Assembly (NCBI RefSeq): GCF_028368935.1
Contig: NZ_JAQNDK010000001.1
Location: 2,666,001 to 2,730,000 of the forward strand
Reading direction: 5' to 3'
Source of the DNA: Sorangium aterium
Lineage (GTDB): Bacteria > Myxococcota_A > Polyangia > Polyangiales > Polyangiaceae
DNA: 64,000 nucleotides
Under the pieces are notes generated by a model, which saw only the letters and a list, made by a program, of their open reading frames with translations, did not search any database and had not been told where the DNA came from. The stretch's first letter is position 1; each line of letters starts with the position of its first letter. Of this stretch, positions 10,009-19,011 are shown piece after piece. The position numbers and the translations under genes are program-made.

Positions 10009-10560
10009 ATGGAATTCGACGGCAGCGGGTGGGCGGAAGGACGTATCGAGCTGCTCCCTCCGAGCGAGGGATGGTCGCTGCTGTCACCGGAGCCCGAGGC
10101 GAGGATCGACGAGCACCGCTGGGCGCATCAGGCGCGCGTCTTCTTCGGAGCGGAGCTCACGCTCGTGCAGAAGAAGGCGTACCCGTCGGGGACCACGCCG
10201 ATGACCGACGCCGTCGAGGTGGACATCGGGCGCACCTCCTCTTCTTCGTCTTCCACGCCGCGCGCGGCGAGCCGCGTGCTCGTCATGACGGTGCCGCTGG
10301 ATCGTGCGCCGCTCGTGCGCGCGGCGGCCGCGGCGGGGGTGCGGGCGATCGGCGGGCGCGGGTTCGACGCGCTGCTCGCGCGGGCGCGGCGGGTCTGGCA
10401 GGTGCGAGAGCCGCCGATCGCCGGCGACGACGCGCGAGCGCCGCTGGTCGTCACCGCGGTGCTCGCGGCGGTGCTGCTCGCGCCCGTGGTGCCGCCCGGC
10501 GAAGCGACGATCTTCGGGGTGAAGGGGGCCAGGGAGCGGCTGCAGCGGCTCGGCTGGTGA
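10009..10560 (+). CDS. Hypothetical protein
   Basis: A 183-residue protein I do not recognise. Codon use is coding-like (GC-rich third positions). The N-terminal two thirds is soluble and rich in Trp, Glu and Arg. The C-terminal part has a hydrophobic segment (about residues 142-160, VVTAVLAAVLLAPVVPP) and ends with a short basic tail. A serine run (about residues 75-81) forms a linker between the two parts. ATG 10009 is used; GTG 9991, six codons upstream in frame, is a possible alternative. It is convergent with the ABC transporter operon and has no obvious partner. Confidence 0.55.
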   Translation: MEFDGSGWAEGRIELLPPSEGWSLLSPEPEARIDEHRWAHQARVFFGAELTLVQKKAYPSGTTPMTDAVEVDIGRTSSSSSSTPRAASRVLVMTVPLDRAPLVRAAAAAGVRAIGGRGFDALLARARRVWQVREPPIAGDDARAPLVVTAVLAAVLLAPVVPPGEATIFGVKGARERLQRLGW

Positions 10561-10631
10561 CGGGGCGGCGCGGCGCTCGTTCGACCGGGCGGGCCCCTGC
10601 GATGCGGCGAGGCGATCACGGCTCCGCGCGC

Positions 10632-11513
10632 TCACCGCGCGGCGCGGCGGGCCGCGAGCCCGAGCGCGACGAGCGTCGCGACGTACGGCAGGAGCTGCAC
10701 CAGATCGCCCGCGCGCGACGCCCCCCGCGCCGCGGACTGGAGCGCGATCTGCAGCGCCTCCAGCGCGCCGAACAGGAGGCACGCGAGCGCCGCGCGGCCG
10801 GCGCGGAGGCCGCTCACGACGACGGCCGCGAGCGCGATGAAGCCGCGGCCGTTCGACATGCCGGAGTCGAAGCGGCGCTGGTCGTACGCGAGGTGCGCGC
10901 CGCCGATCGCGCAGATCGCGCCGGACAGCGCGAGCGCGGCGCAGCGGACGCGGGTCACGGGGACGCCCGCGGCCGCGGCCGCGGCCGGGTTCTCGCCCGC
11001 GGCGCGCACCCGGAGCCCGAAGCGGGTGCGGGCGATCCAGAGCGGCGTCGCCGCGATCGCGAGCGCCGCCGCGATCGAGACCGGATCGAGGAGCACGCGC
11101 GCGAGCAGCGCCGCGCCGCTCTTCCCGGTCGGGCCGGCGCGGAAGCCCTCGATCGAGGGGGAGCTCGAGGCGCTGTCGTACAGCCCGCGCAGGAGGAGGC
11201 GCGTCCCGGCGTAGGCGAGCAGGTTCATCGCGATGCCGCTGACGACGGGGTCCACGCGGGCGCGCTCGACGAGCAGGGCGTGGCCGAGCGAGAGGGCGGC
11301 GCCCGCGGCGATCGCGGCAGCGAGGCCCGTGGCCGCGCTTCCAGTCGCGTGGGCGACCGCCACCGAGGTGAACGCGGCGGCGAGCAGCACCCCCTCCAGG
11401 CCGATCTGGACGATGCCCGAGCGCTCCGCCCAGATGCCGCCGATCGCCGCGCAGGCGTACGGCGCGGCGATCCGCAGCGTCTCGGCGAACATCACCAGGG
11501 CGGAGGCGCTCAC
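10632..11513 (-). CDS. Nucleoside-type ABC transporter permease, second subunit
   Basis: A 293-residue integral membrane protein with 8-9 hydrophobic helices, the smaller permease of the BmpA/NupPQ-like (branched-chain permease fold) class. The conserved early stretch AERSGIVQIGLEGVLL is typical of this subunit, which pairs with the larger permease encoded just upstream. Translation starts at GTG 11513, and the GTGA overlap with the preceding stop implies coupling. Together with the ATPase it should move nucleosides or related compounds into the cell. No substrate-binding lipoprotein is encoded in the operon within view. Confidence 0.88.
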   Translation of the reverse strand: MSASALVMFAETLRIAAPYACAAIGGIWAERSGIVQIGLEGVLLAAAFTSVAVAHATGSAATGLAAAIAAGAALSLGHALLVERARVDPVVSGIAMNLLAYAGTRLLLRGLYDSASSSPSIEGFRAGPTGKSGAALLARVLLDPVSIAAALAIAATPLWIARTRFGLRVRAAGENPAAAAAAGVPVTRVRCAALALSGAICAIGGAHLAYDQRRFDSGMSNGRGFIALAAVVVSGLRAGRAALACLLFGALEALQIALQSAARGASRAGDLVQLLPYVATLVALGLAARRAAR

Positions 11514-12592
11514 GGAGGCGCCTCCCCGGAGCGGCCCCCGCGCGCCGTGGCGGAGGCGACGAGGACGATGGCCAGCGCCTCCAGCACGTCCATCGCCTCC
11601 TTCGGCACGCGCGCGTTGATGGCGAGGCCGGCCTGATTGAGGGTGCCGAAGAGCACGGCGGCAAGGACGAGCCCGAGCGGCGTCCCGCGGCCGAGCAGCG
11701 CGACCGGGATGCCGGCGTAGCCCGCGCCCGCGCCGAGGCCGACCTCGTAGTACCCCTTGTAGCCGAGCGTCGTCGCGGTCATGGCGGCGCCCGCCACGGC
11801 GCCGGCGGCGAGCATCGCCTCGAGGCGCCGGCGCGGCACGTCGATGCCCTCCGCGCGCGCGACCTCGGCGCCCTGCCCCACGAAGCGCGCCTCGCGGCCC
11901 GCGCGGCTCCGCGACAGCGCGCGGTGCGCCGCGAACGCGAGCGCCACCGCGAGGAGGAAGGCGACGCTCACGGCGCTGCCGTGCAGCGCGGGGACGAGGC
12001 GCTCGAGCCGGGGCAGCCTCGCCGCGGGGATCGCGTCCGCGGTGCGCATCGCGGCCCTGCTGAAGACCGACGCGAGCAGCCACGGCGCGAGCACGTCGGC
12101 GATGCGGTTCATCATGATCCCGCTGATGATCTCGTGGGCCCCGAGGCGCGCGCGCAGGACCGCCGGGACGAGCGCGACGGCGGCGCCCGTGGCCACGGCG
12201 CACGCGATCGACGCCGGGACGGCGACGAGCCACGGCGTGCGCGCAGGGAGCTCGGCCGCGACCACGGCGCCCGCGAGGCTCGCCATCGTCACCTGCCCCT
12301 CGGCGCCGATGTTGAAGAGGCCCGCGCGGAGCGCGATCGAGAAGGAGAGCCCGGTGAAGAGCAGCGGGGTCGCCTTGAAGAGCACCTGGCCGACGCCGTA
12401 CGGGGTGCCCCACGTGCCCTCGAAGGCGCGGCGCAGCGTCGACACGGGCGCCTCGCCGAAGCCGAACGAGATGAGGTTCAGGGCGAGGAGGATGCCCCCG
12501 AGCACGAGCGCCGCGGGGAGGGCGGCCCCCTGGAGGTCGCGCAGGCGGCGCCGCCAGCGCGCGGGGCCGGGCCGCTCGCCGGCCGGGCTCAC
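11510..12592 (-). CDS. Nucleoside-type ABC transporter permease, first subunit
   Basis: A 360-residue membrane protein with about ten helices, the larger permease of the same importer. The family stretches FNIGAEGQVTMASLAGA and GAHEIISGIMMNRIA are present; the second resembles the coupling helix that contacts the ATPase. GTG 12592 overlaps the ATPase stop codon as GTGA, and its own stop overlaps the next GTG in the same way, so the three cistrons form one translationally coupled unit. An open frame extending upstream inside the ATPase gene is a shadow. Confidence 0.9.
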   Translation of the reverse strand: MSPAGERPGPARWRRRLRDLQGAALPAALVLGGILLALNLISFGFGEAPVSTLRRAFEGTWGTPYGVGQVLFKATPLLFTGLSFSIALRAGLFNIGAEGQVTMASLAGAVVAAELPARTPWLVAVPASIACAVATGAAVALVPAVLRARLGAHEIISGIMMNRIADVLAPWLLASVFSRAAMRTADAIPAARLPRLERLVPALHGSAVSVAFLLAVALAFAAHRALSRSRAGREARFVGQGAEVARAEGIDVPRRRLEAMLAAGAVAGAAMTATTLGYKGYYEVGLGAGAGYAGIPVALLGRGTPLGLVLAAVLFGTLNQAGLAINARVPKEAMDVLEALAIVLVASATARGGRSGEAPP

Positions 12593-14235
12593 GCCGCCTC
12601 CACGCCGAGCATCGCGCGCCCGATCTGCTCGTCGGAGCACGCGGGCGGGAGCGTCGCGACGATCCTGCCCTTGCGCATCACGAAGATCCGGTGGCAGAGC
12701 CGCCGGAGCTCGCCGAGATCCGCGCTGATCACGAGGACCGCGAGCCCCGCCCTGGCGGCCTCGGCGATGGCACCATGGATCACGGCGGCGGCGCCGACGT
12801 CGACGCCCCGGGTCGGCTGGGCGAGGATCGCGGCCGCGCGGCGCGGCGCCCGGGTGGCCTCGCCCGGCCCGGGCGCGGCCTCGCCCGGGCCGGGCGCCGC
12901 CGGCGCGACGCGATCGAGCGCCCGCGCGACGACGATCTTCTGCTGGTTGCCGCCGGAGAGCTCGCCCGCGAGGCGGGACGGATCGGGCGGCACGACGCCG
13001 AAGCGGGCGATGCGGCGCGCGATGAGGGCCGCCTCGGCGTCGCGCCCCCGGGCGCCGCGCGGCAGCGCGGCGAGGTCGCCGAGGACGAGGTTGTCGCCGA
13101 CCGACGCGTCGAGGAGCAGCCCCTCGGCGTGGCGATCCTCGTGGACCACGCCGAGGCAGGCCCGGCGCGCGGCGATGCCCCACGAGGAGAGCTCGACCCC
13201 GAAGGCGGTGACGCGGCCGGCCGCGCGCGGCTCCATCCCGGCGAGGGCGCGCACGAGCTCGCGCTGGCCGTTGCCCTCGACGCCCGCCACGCCGGCGATC
13301 TCCCCTGCGCGCACCGTGAGGGTCACGCCGTCGAGCAGGCGCTGGCCGCCGGCGCCGGCCACGGTCAGCCCCGCGATCTCGAGCGCCGCGGGCGCGTCTT
13401 CTGGCAGCGGCGGCCGCTCGACCCGAGGCGGCGGCTCGCCGCCCATGATCGCGCGGGTGAGCTCTCCCTCGGCATCCGTGGACCAGCCGATCGTGGGCCG
13501 CGAGAGCACCACCTGCCCGCGGCGCATCACGGTGACGTGGTCCGCGAACCGGATCACCTCGTCGAGCCGGTGGGTCACGACCGCGACCGTGTGGCCCTCG
13601 CGCACGAGGCGCCGGAGGGTCGCATACAGCGCGTCGGCCTCCAGCGGGGAGAGCACGGCCGTCGGCTCGTCGAGCAGGATCGCCCGGGCGCCGCGGTAGA
13701 GCACCCGCAGGATCTCGAGCTTCTGCCGTTCGCCCACGGTGAGCGACGAGGTGATGGCGTCGAGCGGGATCTCGAGCCCCGCGGCCTGCATGAGCGCGCC
13801 GGCGCGGGCGCGGGCGCCAGCGAGGTCGATCCGCCCGCCTCGGAGCACGGGCTCGCAGCCGAGCACGACGTTCTCGAGGGCAAGGAAGCTCCCGACGAGC
13901 ATGAAGTGCTGGTGGACCATGCCCACGCCGCGGCGGGCGGCCTCGGCGGGCGTCGCCGGCCGGAGCGCGGCGCCGTCGACGCGGACGATGCCGGCGTCGG
14001 GCGCGAGCACGCCGGCCGAGAGCTTGAGGAGCGTGGACTTGCCGGCGCCGTTCTCGCCGATGATCGCGTGGAGCGCGCCGGGCGCGAGGTGGAGCGAGGC
14101 GGCGCGCACCGCGATCTGCGCGCCGAAGCTGCGGCTCACGCGGTCGAGCTCGATCGCCGCGCCGCCGTGGGCGAGCGGCGAGGGCATTGCAGGAACGGGC
14201 GGCGCGGGCATCCCGGGGGCCGGCGGCGCCGTCAT
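12589..14235 (-). CDS. Nucleoside-type ABC transporter ATPase with two nucleotide-binding domains
   Basis: A 548-residue fused ATPase. Domain 1 has Walker A GENGAGKS (about 60-67), the Q-loop region MVHQHFM, a signature-like SLTVGERQK and Walker B ILLDEPTAVL. Domain 2 has a degenerate P-loop (GVEGNGQRE), a good signature (LSGGNQQK) and ILAQPTRGVD. That asymmetry is normal for the sugar/nucleoside (RbsA/NupO-like) class. Unusual is a Pro/Gly/Glu-rich insertion of about 24 residues (about 438-460) between ARALDR and ILAQP, built from a tandem DNA duplication at 12850-12905. The N-terminal 20 residues are Pro/Met-rich and may not all be translated. It powers the two permeases encoded downstream. 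Confidence 0.9.
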   Translation of the reverse strand: MTAPPAPGMPAPPVPAMPSPLAHGGAAIELDRVSRSFGAQIAVRAASLHLAPGALHAIIGENGAGKSTLLKLSAGVLAPDAGIVRVDGAALRPATPAEAARRGVGMVHQHFMLVGSFLALENVVLGCEPVLRGGRIDLAGARARAGALMQAAGLEIPLDAITSSLTVGERQKLEILRVLYRGARAILLDEPTAVLSPLEADALYATLRRLVREGHTVAVVTHRLDEVIRFADHVTVMRRGQVVLSRPTIGWSTDAEGELTRAIMGGEPPPRVERPPLPEDAPAALEIAGLTVAGAGGQRLLDGVTLTVRAGEIAGVAGVEGNGQRELVRALAGMEPRAAGRVTAFGVELSSWGIAARRACLGVVHEDRHAEGLLLDASVGDNLVLGDLAALPRGARGRDAEAALIARRIARFGVVPPDPSRLAGELSGGNQQKIVVARALDRVAPAAPGPGEAAPGPGEATRAPRRAAAILAQPTRGVDVGAAAVIHGAIAEAARAGLAVLVISADLGELRRLCHRIFVMRKGRIVATLPPACSDEQIGRAMLGVEAA

Positions 14236-14482
14236 GAAGCGGGGCTCCGCGGCGAGGGCGGTCGAGCGAGGGCGGGGCGGCGCTGGGCGACCACGCCGGG
14301 GATCAAGCGGCCCGACCTGTCGTGGCGCCAGTCGCGCCGGCGCTCCTTGGGCGTCCGGGCTCGCCGGAGGGGCGCCGCCGAGGACGGCGCGGCGCGCCCG
14401 CCCTCGGCCGCCTGGCGAGGGAGATCTCGCGCGGCGCTCTGAGGTGCCTGCTCGTCGGGCGCCTGTACTAGCGTGCGCGCCC

Positions 14483-16900
14483 GTGCGCTCCCGCTTCCCG
14501 CTCGTGGCCGCCCTGTTCTTCGTCTCCGGCGCGACCGGCCTCCTCTACGAGGTCGCCTTCTCCAAGCTGCTCGCCTACGTCTTCGGCGCCACCGCGTATG
14601 CCGTGAGCACGGTCCTCGCCGCCTTCATGGGCGGCCTCGCCCTCGGCGCGCACCTCGGCGGCCGCCACGCCGCGTCCGCGCGCCGCCCGCTCGTCGTCTA
14701 CGGCGCGCTCGAGGCGATCGTCGGCGCGATCTGCGCCGTCTCGCCGTTCCTGTTCGAGGCGCTGACCTCGGCCTACGTCGCCGTCGCCCGCGCCGCGCCC
14801 GACTCGCTCGCGCTGCTCACCGCGGCGCGCGCCGCGCTGACCGCGCTCGTGGTCGTCGTCCCCACGGTCGCGATGGGCGCCACGCTCCCGGTGCTCTCGC
14901 GCATCCTCCGCGCCGGCGCCGCGGCGGACGGCGGCGCGCCCCCCGCCGAGCACGACGCCGCGCGCCGCCTGGCTTCGCTCTACGCCATCAACACGGCGGG
15001 CGGCGCGGCCGGCGCGCTCTCCGGCGCCTACGTGGTCCTCCCGCACCTCGGCATCCGGGGCGCGCTCTGGTCCGCGGCGATCGCCAACGTCGCCCTCGGC
15101 GTCGTCGCGATCTCCGCCGGGCTGCGCGGCCCGGCGCCCGCTGCCGCCCCCGAGGCGCGCTTCCCGGAGGCGCGCTCCCCCGAGGCCCCCGAGGCCCGCT
15201 CCGCGGACGCCCCGCTCGCCGCCTCCACCGACCGGGCCGAACCGCCGTTCCTGCTCCTGCTCGCGTTCGCGTCGGGCTTCCTGGTCTTCGCCGCCGAGGT
15301 GGTCCAGACGCACCTGCTCGCGCTGCTCATCGGCAACAGCGCCTACGCCTTCGGGCTGATGCTCGCCGTCTTTCTCGTCTGCCTCGCGGCCGGCGCCGCG
15401 CGCTCGCCTGCCCTCGCGCGCCGCCACGGCGAGGGCGCGCTCTCCCGGGGGCTCGCCGCCGCCGCGCTCTCGCTCGCCGCCACCGTCCCGCTCTGGGACC
15501 AGCTCCCGCGGCTCTTCGCCTTCGCCGGCAAGCACGTCGACGGGTGGGCCGGCCGCGAGGCGTGCCGCGCGCTCGCCGCCCTCGCCATCCTCGCGCTGCC
15601 CACGCTCTGCATGGGCACCACCTTCCCCCTGCTCCTCGCGCGCGCCGCCGCGCACGCCGACGTCGCCGCGCGCGTCGGCAGGCTGACCTCCGCGAACACC
15701 CTGGGCACGATCGCCGGCTCCATCGTCACCGGCTACCTCATCCTGCCCGCGCTCGGCTCCGAGCGCGCGCTCCTGGCGATCGCGCTCGCCTTCGCCCTCA
15801 CGGCCGTCCTCGCCGCCGCGCGCGCCGGCGCGGAGCTCCCCCGCGCCCTCGCGCTGGCCGCCGCGGCGGGGGCGCTCGCCGTGCTCGCGCCCCGCTGGGA
15901 CATGGCCCGCCTCACGAGCGGCGCGAACGTCTACTTCGCCATGGGGCCGCGCCCCGAGCGCATCGACTTCGTGCGCGAGGACGTGCACGGCGGCGTCACC
16001 ACGGTCGCGCGCCTCGCCGGCGTCACGACCATGTACACGAGCGGCAAGTTCCAGGGCGACGACGGCCCCGAGATGACGGCGCAGCGGCGGTTCGCGCACT
16101 TCCCCTCGCTCTTCCTCCGCGACACGCGCGCCGCGCTCGTCATCGGCCTGGGCACCGGCACGACGACCGGCACCATCGCGGCCTACCCCTTCGAGCGCAT
16201 CGACGTCGCCGAGATCTCGCCCGCGATCGTCGAGGCGTCGCGGCGCTTCTTCGCCGGCCCGAGCCTCCGCGCGCTCGACGATCCCCGCGTCCGCCTCTCG
16301 CTCAACGACGGCAGGAACGAGCTGCTCGTCGCCGCCCCGGGCCGCTACGATCTCATCGCCATCGAGCTCACCAGCGTCTGGTTCGCGGGCGCCGCGAGCC
16401 TGTACAGCCACGAGTTCTACGAGCTCGCCCGGTCCCGGCTCACCGAGGGCGGCGTCCTGCAGCAATGGGTGCAGCTCCACCACATCCGGCGGCGCGAGCT
16501 CGCCGTCGTCGTGCGGACGATGCGCAGCGCGTTCCCGCACGTCGCGCTGTTCGTGGGCGGCGCGCAGGGCATCCTCGTCGCGAGCGGCGCGCCGCTCGTC
16601 GCCTCGGGGGCGCGCCTCGCCGGGCTCGACGCGCGCCCGTCGCTCCAGGCGACGCTCGCCGGCGCGCGGCTCGAGGACCTCCTCGACGCCCTCGTGGCCT
16701 CGGACGACGATCTCGACCGCCTCGTCGCCGAAGCGGCCGAGGACGGCGGGCCGATCGTGTCCACGGACGACAACCTCTACCTCGAGTACGCCACGCCGAA
16801 GGGAAACGTGCTCCCGTACGGCGCGTCGCTCGACGCGACGCTCGCGCTCCTCGAGCGTTACCGGACGCGGTCGCCGCGCGCGCGGCACCTCGCACCCTGA
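14483..16900 (+). CDS. Membrane protein fused to a spermidine-synthase-like domain
   Basis: An 805-residue protein starting at GTG 14483. Roughly residues 1-480 form about 13 transmembrane helices in two sets split by a charged, Pro/Ala/Glu-rich loop (about 215-250). The C-terminal third is a spermidine-synthase/methyltransferase fold with the AdoMet-site motif VIGLGTGTTTG near 553-563, the acidic strand-2 end DVAEIS and a later LNDGRNELL. Such fusions are widespread in bacteria, but true aminopropyl transfer has rarely been shown. The soluble domain may instead be a methyltransferase-like enzyme acting at the membrane. It is convergent with the OmpA-like gene. Confidence 0.85.
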   Translation: MRSRFPLVAALFFVSGATGLLYEVAFSKLLAYVFGATAYAVSTVLAAFMGGLALGAHLGGRHAASARRPLVVYGALEAIVGAICAVSPFLFEALTSAYVAVARAAPDSLALLTAARAALTALVVVVPTVAMGATLPVLSRILRAGAAADGGAPPAEHDAARRLASLYAINTAGGAAGALSGAYVVLPHLGIRGALWSAAIANVALGVVAISAGLRGPAPAAAPEARFPEARSPEAPEARSADAPLAASTDRAEPPFLLLLAFASGFLVFAAEVVQTHLLALLIGNSAYAFGLMLAVFLVCLAAGAARSPALARRHGEGALSRGLAAAALSLAATVPLWDQLPRLFAFAGKHVDGWAGREACRALAALAILALPTLCMGTTFPLLLARAAAHADVAARVGRLTSANTLGTIAGSIVTGYLILPALGSERALLAIALAFALTAVLAAARAGAELPRALALAAAAGALAVLAPRWDMARLTSGANVYFAMGPRPERIDFVREDVHGGVTTVARLAGVTTMYTSGKFQGDDGPEMTAQRRFAHFPSLFLRDTRAALVIGLGTGTTTGTIAAYPFERIDVAEISPAIVEASRRFFAGPSLRALDDPRVRLSLNDGRNELLVAAPGRYDLIAIELTSVWFAGAASLYSHEFYELARSRLTEGGVLQQWVQLHHIRRRELAVVVRTMRSAFPHVALFVGGAQGILVASGAPLVASGARLAGLDARPSLQATLAGARLEDLLDALVASDDDLDRLVAEAAEDGGPIVSTDDNLYLEYATPKGNVLPYGASLDATLALLERYRTRSPRARHLAP

Positions 16901-16990
16901 GGTCGCTCAGCCCCCCGCGGGCGCCTCGTCCGGAGGTCGCTCAGCCCCCCGCGGGCGCCTCGCCCGGAGGTCGCTCAGCCCCCGCCCGCG
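16900..16990. repeat. 34-bp tandem repeat covering the end of the OmpA-like gene
   Basis: The unit beginning AGGTCGCTCAGCCCCC occurs at 16900-16933 and 16934-16967, with one base difference between these two copies. A third, partly diverged copy begins at 16968 inside the 3' end of the lipoprotein gene. Each copy carries TCA, the complement of the TGA stop, at 16907, 16941 and 16975. A period of 34 is 1 modulo 3, so the leftward gene meets stop codons in all three frames. Confidence 0.85.
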
Positions 16991-17793
16991 GGCGCCGCGC
17001 CGCCCTTCGCGGGCGCGCTCTCCTTGGCCGGCGCGCTCGGGGCCGGGGGCTCGCCCTCCTGCGCTTCCGACGTGGCCCGCGGCTTGACCGGCACCGGCTT
17101 GATCTCGTCGCCCGTCGCCACGAAGCCCTTGCGGGGCGGAGGCGCCTTGAGCTGCGCGGCCTGCGCCGCGCGCTGCTTGCGCTGCTCGAGGCTCAGCACC
17201 TCCAGCGCGAGGCCGCCCCTGTACGGGTCCTGCCCCAGGAAGGGGCGCCCGTTCACCTCGGCCACGTGGAACTCGACCCGCCGGTTCTCGCTGCGGCCTG
17301 CCGCGATCTCGTTCGGCCCGAGCGGGCGCGACTCGCCGAAGCCCACCGCGATCAGCCGGTCGCTCTCGACCTCGTGATCGACCAGCCAGTCGGCGACCGC
17401 GAGGGCGCGCCGCGCGCTGAGCGACTGGTTGTGCTCCTCGCTCGACTGCGCGTCCGTGTGCCCCTCGATCCGCAGCCGCGTCACCTCGGGGTGCTCCTTG
17501 ATGAACTGGAGCAGCGTCTCCAGCGTCTTCTCGCTGCCCGGCCGGAGGGTCGCCTTGTTCGTGTCGAAGACGATCTTGCCCTCGATGTAGACCTGGCTCT
17601 CCCCGCCCTGCTCCGACCAGGGCTTCTCCGGGTACCATCGCGGGAGCGCGCGCTGGTCCTCGGCGCGCGGCAGCTCCCGCGGCGGCAGCCGGTTGTCGCT
17701 GCACCCCTGGCCAGCGAACGCGGCGGCCGCGAGCGCCGCCGCGAGCGCGAACGGCAGGGAGGTGCGGGCGACCTGCTTCCTCTTCGGGTCCAT
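16975..17793 (-). CDS. OmpA/Pal-like peptidoglycan-binding lipoprotein
   Basis: A 272-residue lipoprotein. The first about 28 residues are a signal with the lipobox FAGQGC. The OmpA C-terminal domain spans about residues 65-185 and contains the peptidoglycan-binding core (IEGHTDAQSSEEHNQSLSARR, split by a loop) and GFGESRP. It should anchor the outer membrane to the cell wall by binding diaminopimelate in peptidoglycan. The last about 85 residues are a Pro/Ala/Lys-rich tail ending in three glycines. ATG 17793 is chosen because the longer frame places non-signal sequence in front of a good signal peptide. Its 3' end lies in the 34-bp tandem repeat. Confidence 0.9.
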   Translation of the reverse strand: MDPKRKQVARTSLPFALAAALAAAAFAGQGCSDNRLPPRELPRAEDQRALPRWYPEKPWSEQGGESQVYIEGKIVFDTNKATLRPGSEKTLETLLQFIKEHPEVTRLRIEGHTDAQSSEEHNQSLSARRALAVADWLVDHEVESDRLIAVGFGESRPLGPNEIAAGRSENRRVEFHVAEVNGRPFLGQDPYRGGLALEVLSLEQRKQRAAQAAQLKAPPPRKGFVATGDEIKPVPVKPRATSEAQEGEPPAPSAPAKESAPAKGGAAPAGGG

Positions 17794-17896
17794 CTCGCCC
17801 TGCAGCGTGTCAGAACCGGCGCTCGGACCGCAAGTAACCTGGCGGACGCCGGGCCGGCCGGCGCGGAACGCGGCTTGTGGTAAAGGGAGGATCGCC

Positions 17897-18757
17897 ATGT
17901 CCGCGCTGTCGTCCACGCCCGAGGGCTCGCCGATCGATCCCAAGCTCGCCGGGCTGCGCGCCCGGCTCCGGGAGCTCGGCTCGGTCCTCGTCTGCTACTC
18001 CGGCGGGGTCGACAGCGCCTTCGTCCTCGCGGTCGCGCACCAGGAGCTCGGCCCGAGGGCCGTCGGGATGACCGCTGTCTCTCCGAGCCTCGCGCCGGCC
18101 GAGAAGGAAGAGGCCACCTCGATCGCCCGGCTAATCGGCGCCGACCACCGGCTCGTCGAGTCGTCCGAGATCGACGATCCACGCTACGTCGCGAACAACC
18201 CGGATCGCTGCTTCCACTGCAAGAGCGAGCTCTACCGGATCGCCGCGCGAAAGCGATCCGAGTGGGCGATCGCGGCGATCGTGAACGGCACCAACACCGA
18301 CGACCTCGGCGACTACCGCCCCGGGCTGGAGGCGGCGCGGGAGGCGGGCGTGCTGAGCCCCCTCGTCGAGCTCGGCTTCAGCAAGGCCGACGTGCGCGCC
18401 GGTGCGGCGCGCGTCGGCCTGCCGATCTGGGACAAGCCGGCCGCGGCCTGCCTCTCCAGCCGGATCCCTTACGGGACCAGCGTCACGCGCGAGCGTCTCG
18501 CGCAGATCGGCGGCTTCGAGGCAGCGCTGCGCGGCCTCGGCTTCCGCCAGGTTCGCGTCCGCTACCACGACGACCTCGCGCGCATCGAGCTCGACGCGGG
18601 CGAGCTCGCGCGCGCCGCCGAGCCGCCCGTGCGCGCCGAGATCGTGGCCGCCGGCAAGCGGCACGGCTTCCGTTACGTGACGCTCGACCTCGGCGGGTAC
18701 CGGATCGGCAGCCACAACGAGGTCCTCGTCGGCCGCGCCCTCAAGATCGTGAGCTGA
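17897..18757 (+). CDS. larE: ATP-dependent sulfur transferase LarE (nickel-pincer cofactor synthesis)
   Basis: A 286-residue PP-loop enzyme. SGGVDS (35-40) is the ATP pyrophosphatase loop. C105 and C108 (RCFHCK) and C185 (AACLSSRIPYG) match the cysteines of LarE proteins. The single-Cys type donates its own thiol, whereas the three-Cys type holds a [4Fe-4S] cluster that carries the transferred sulfur. This protein has the three-Cys set. LarE adds sulfur to the pyridinium precursor of the nickel-pincer nucleotide used by lactate racemase and relatives. No larB, larC or racemase gene is in the window, so the client enzyme is elsewhere or the role differs. ATG 17897 follows GGGAGG at 17885-17890. 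Confidence 0.88.
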   Translation: MSALSSTPEGSPIDPKLAGLRARLRELGSVLVCYSGGVDSAFVLAVAHQELGPRAVGMTAVSPSLAPAEKEEATSIARLIGADHRLVESSEIDDPRYVANNPDRCFHCKSELYRIAARKRSEWAIAAIVNGTNTDDLGDYRPGLEAAREAGVLSPLVELGFSKADVRAGAARVGLPIWDKPAAACLSSRIPYGTSVTRERLAQIGGFEAALRGLGFRQVRVRYHDDLARIELDAGELARAAEPPVRAEIVAAGKRHGFRYVTLDLGGYRIGSHNEVLVGRALKIVS

Positions 18758-18762
18758 CCCCC

Positions 18763-18873
18763 GTGGCGACGCGAAGCGCGGGGCTCGCGGCCGAGGATCA
18801 CCTGCGACCGCTCGGCGGGGTCGTGTTCCGCGCCCCGGTCAGCGAGAAGGATCTCCTGCGGACGGCGGCATAG
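18763..18873 (+). CDS. Possible small protein after larE (36 aa)
   Basis: Starting at GTG 18763, six bases after the larE stop, a 36-codon frame ends at TAG 18871-18873. Most third positions are G or C, as in nearby real genes, and the peptide (start VATRSAGLAAEDHLRPLG) is mixed soluble sequence without a signal or membrane segment. There is no separate ribosome-binding site, so it would rely on coupling to larE. It may instead be the remnant of a decayed gene. I do not recognise it. Confidence 0.3.
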   Translation: MATRSAGLAAEDHLRPLGGVVFRAPVSEKDLLRTAA

Positions 18874-19011
18874 GCTCGGCTACGCTGCCGTTCCCGACGC
18901 TGCCCGGACCGCCCTCGACGACACACAGCTCGTCCGGCCATCGGTCGAGGGTGCTCCCCCAGGCGTGTGCAACGTTCGTTTCGAGCTCGAGATCCACGGC
19001 GAAGGAAAGCC

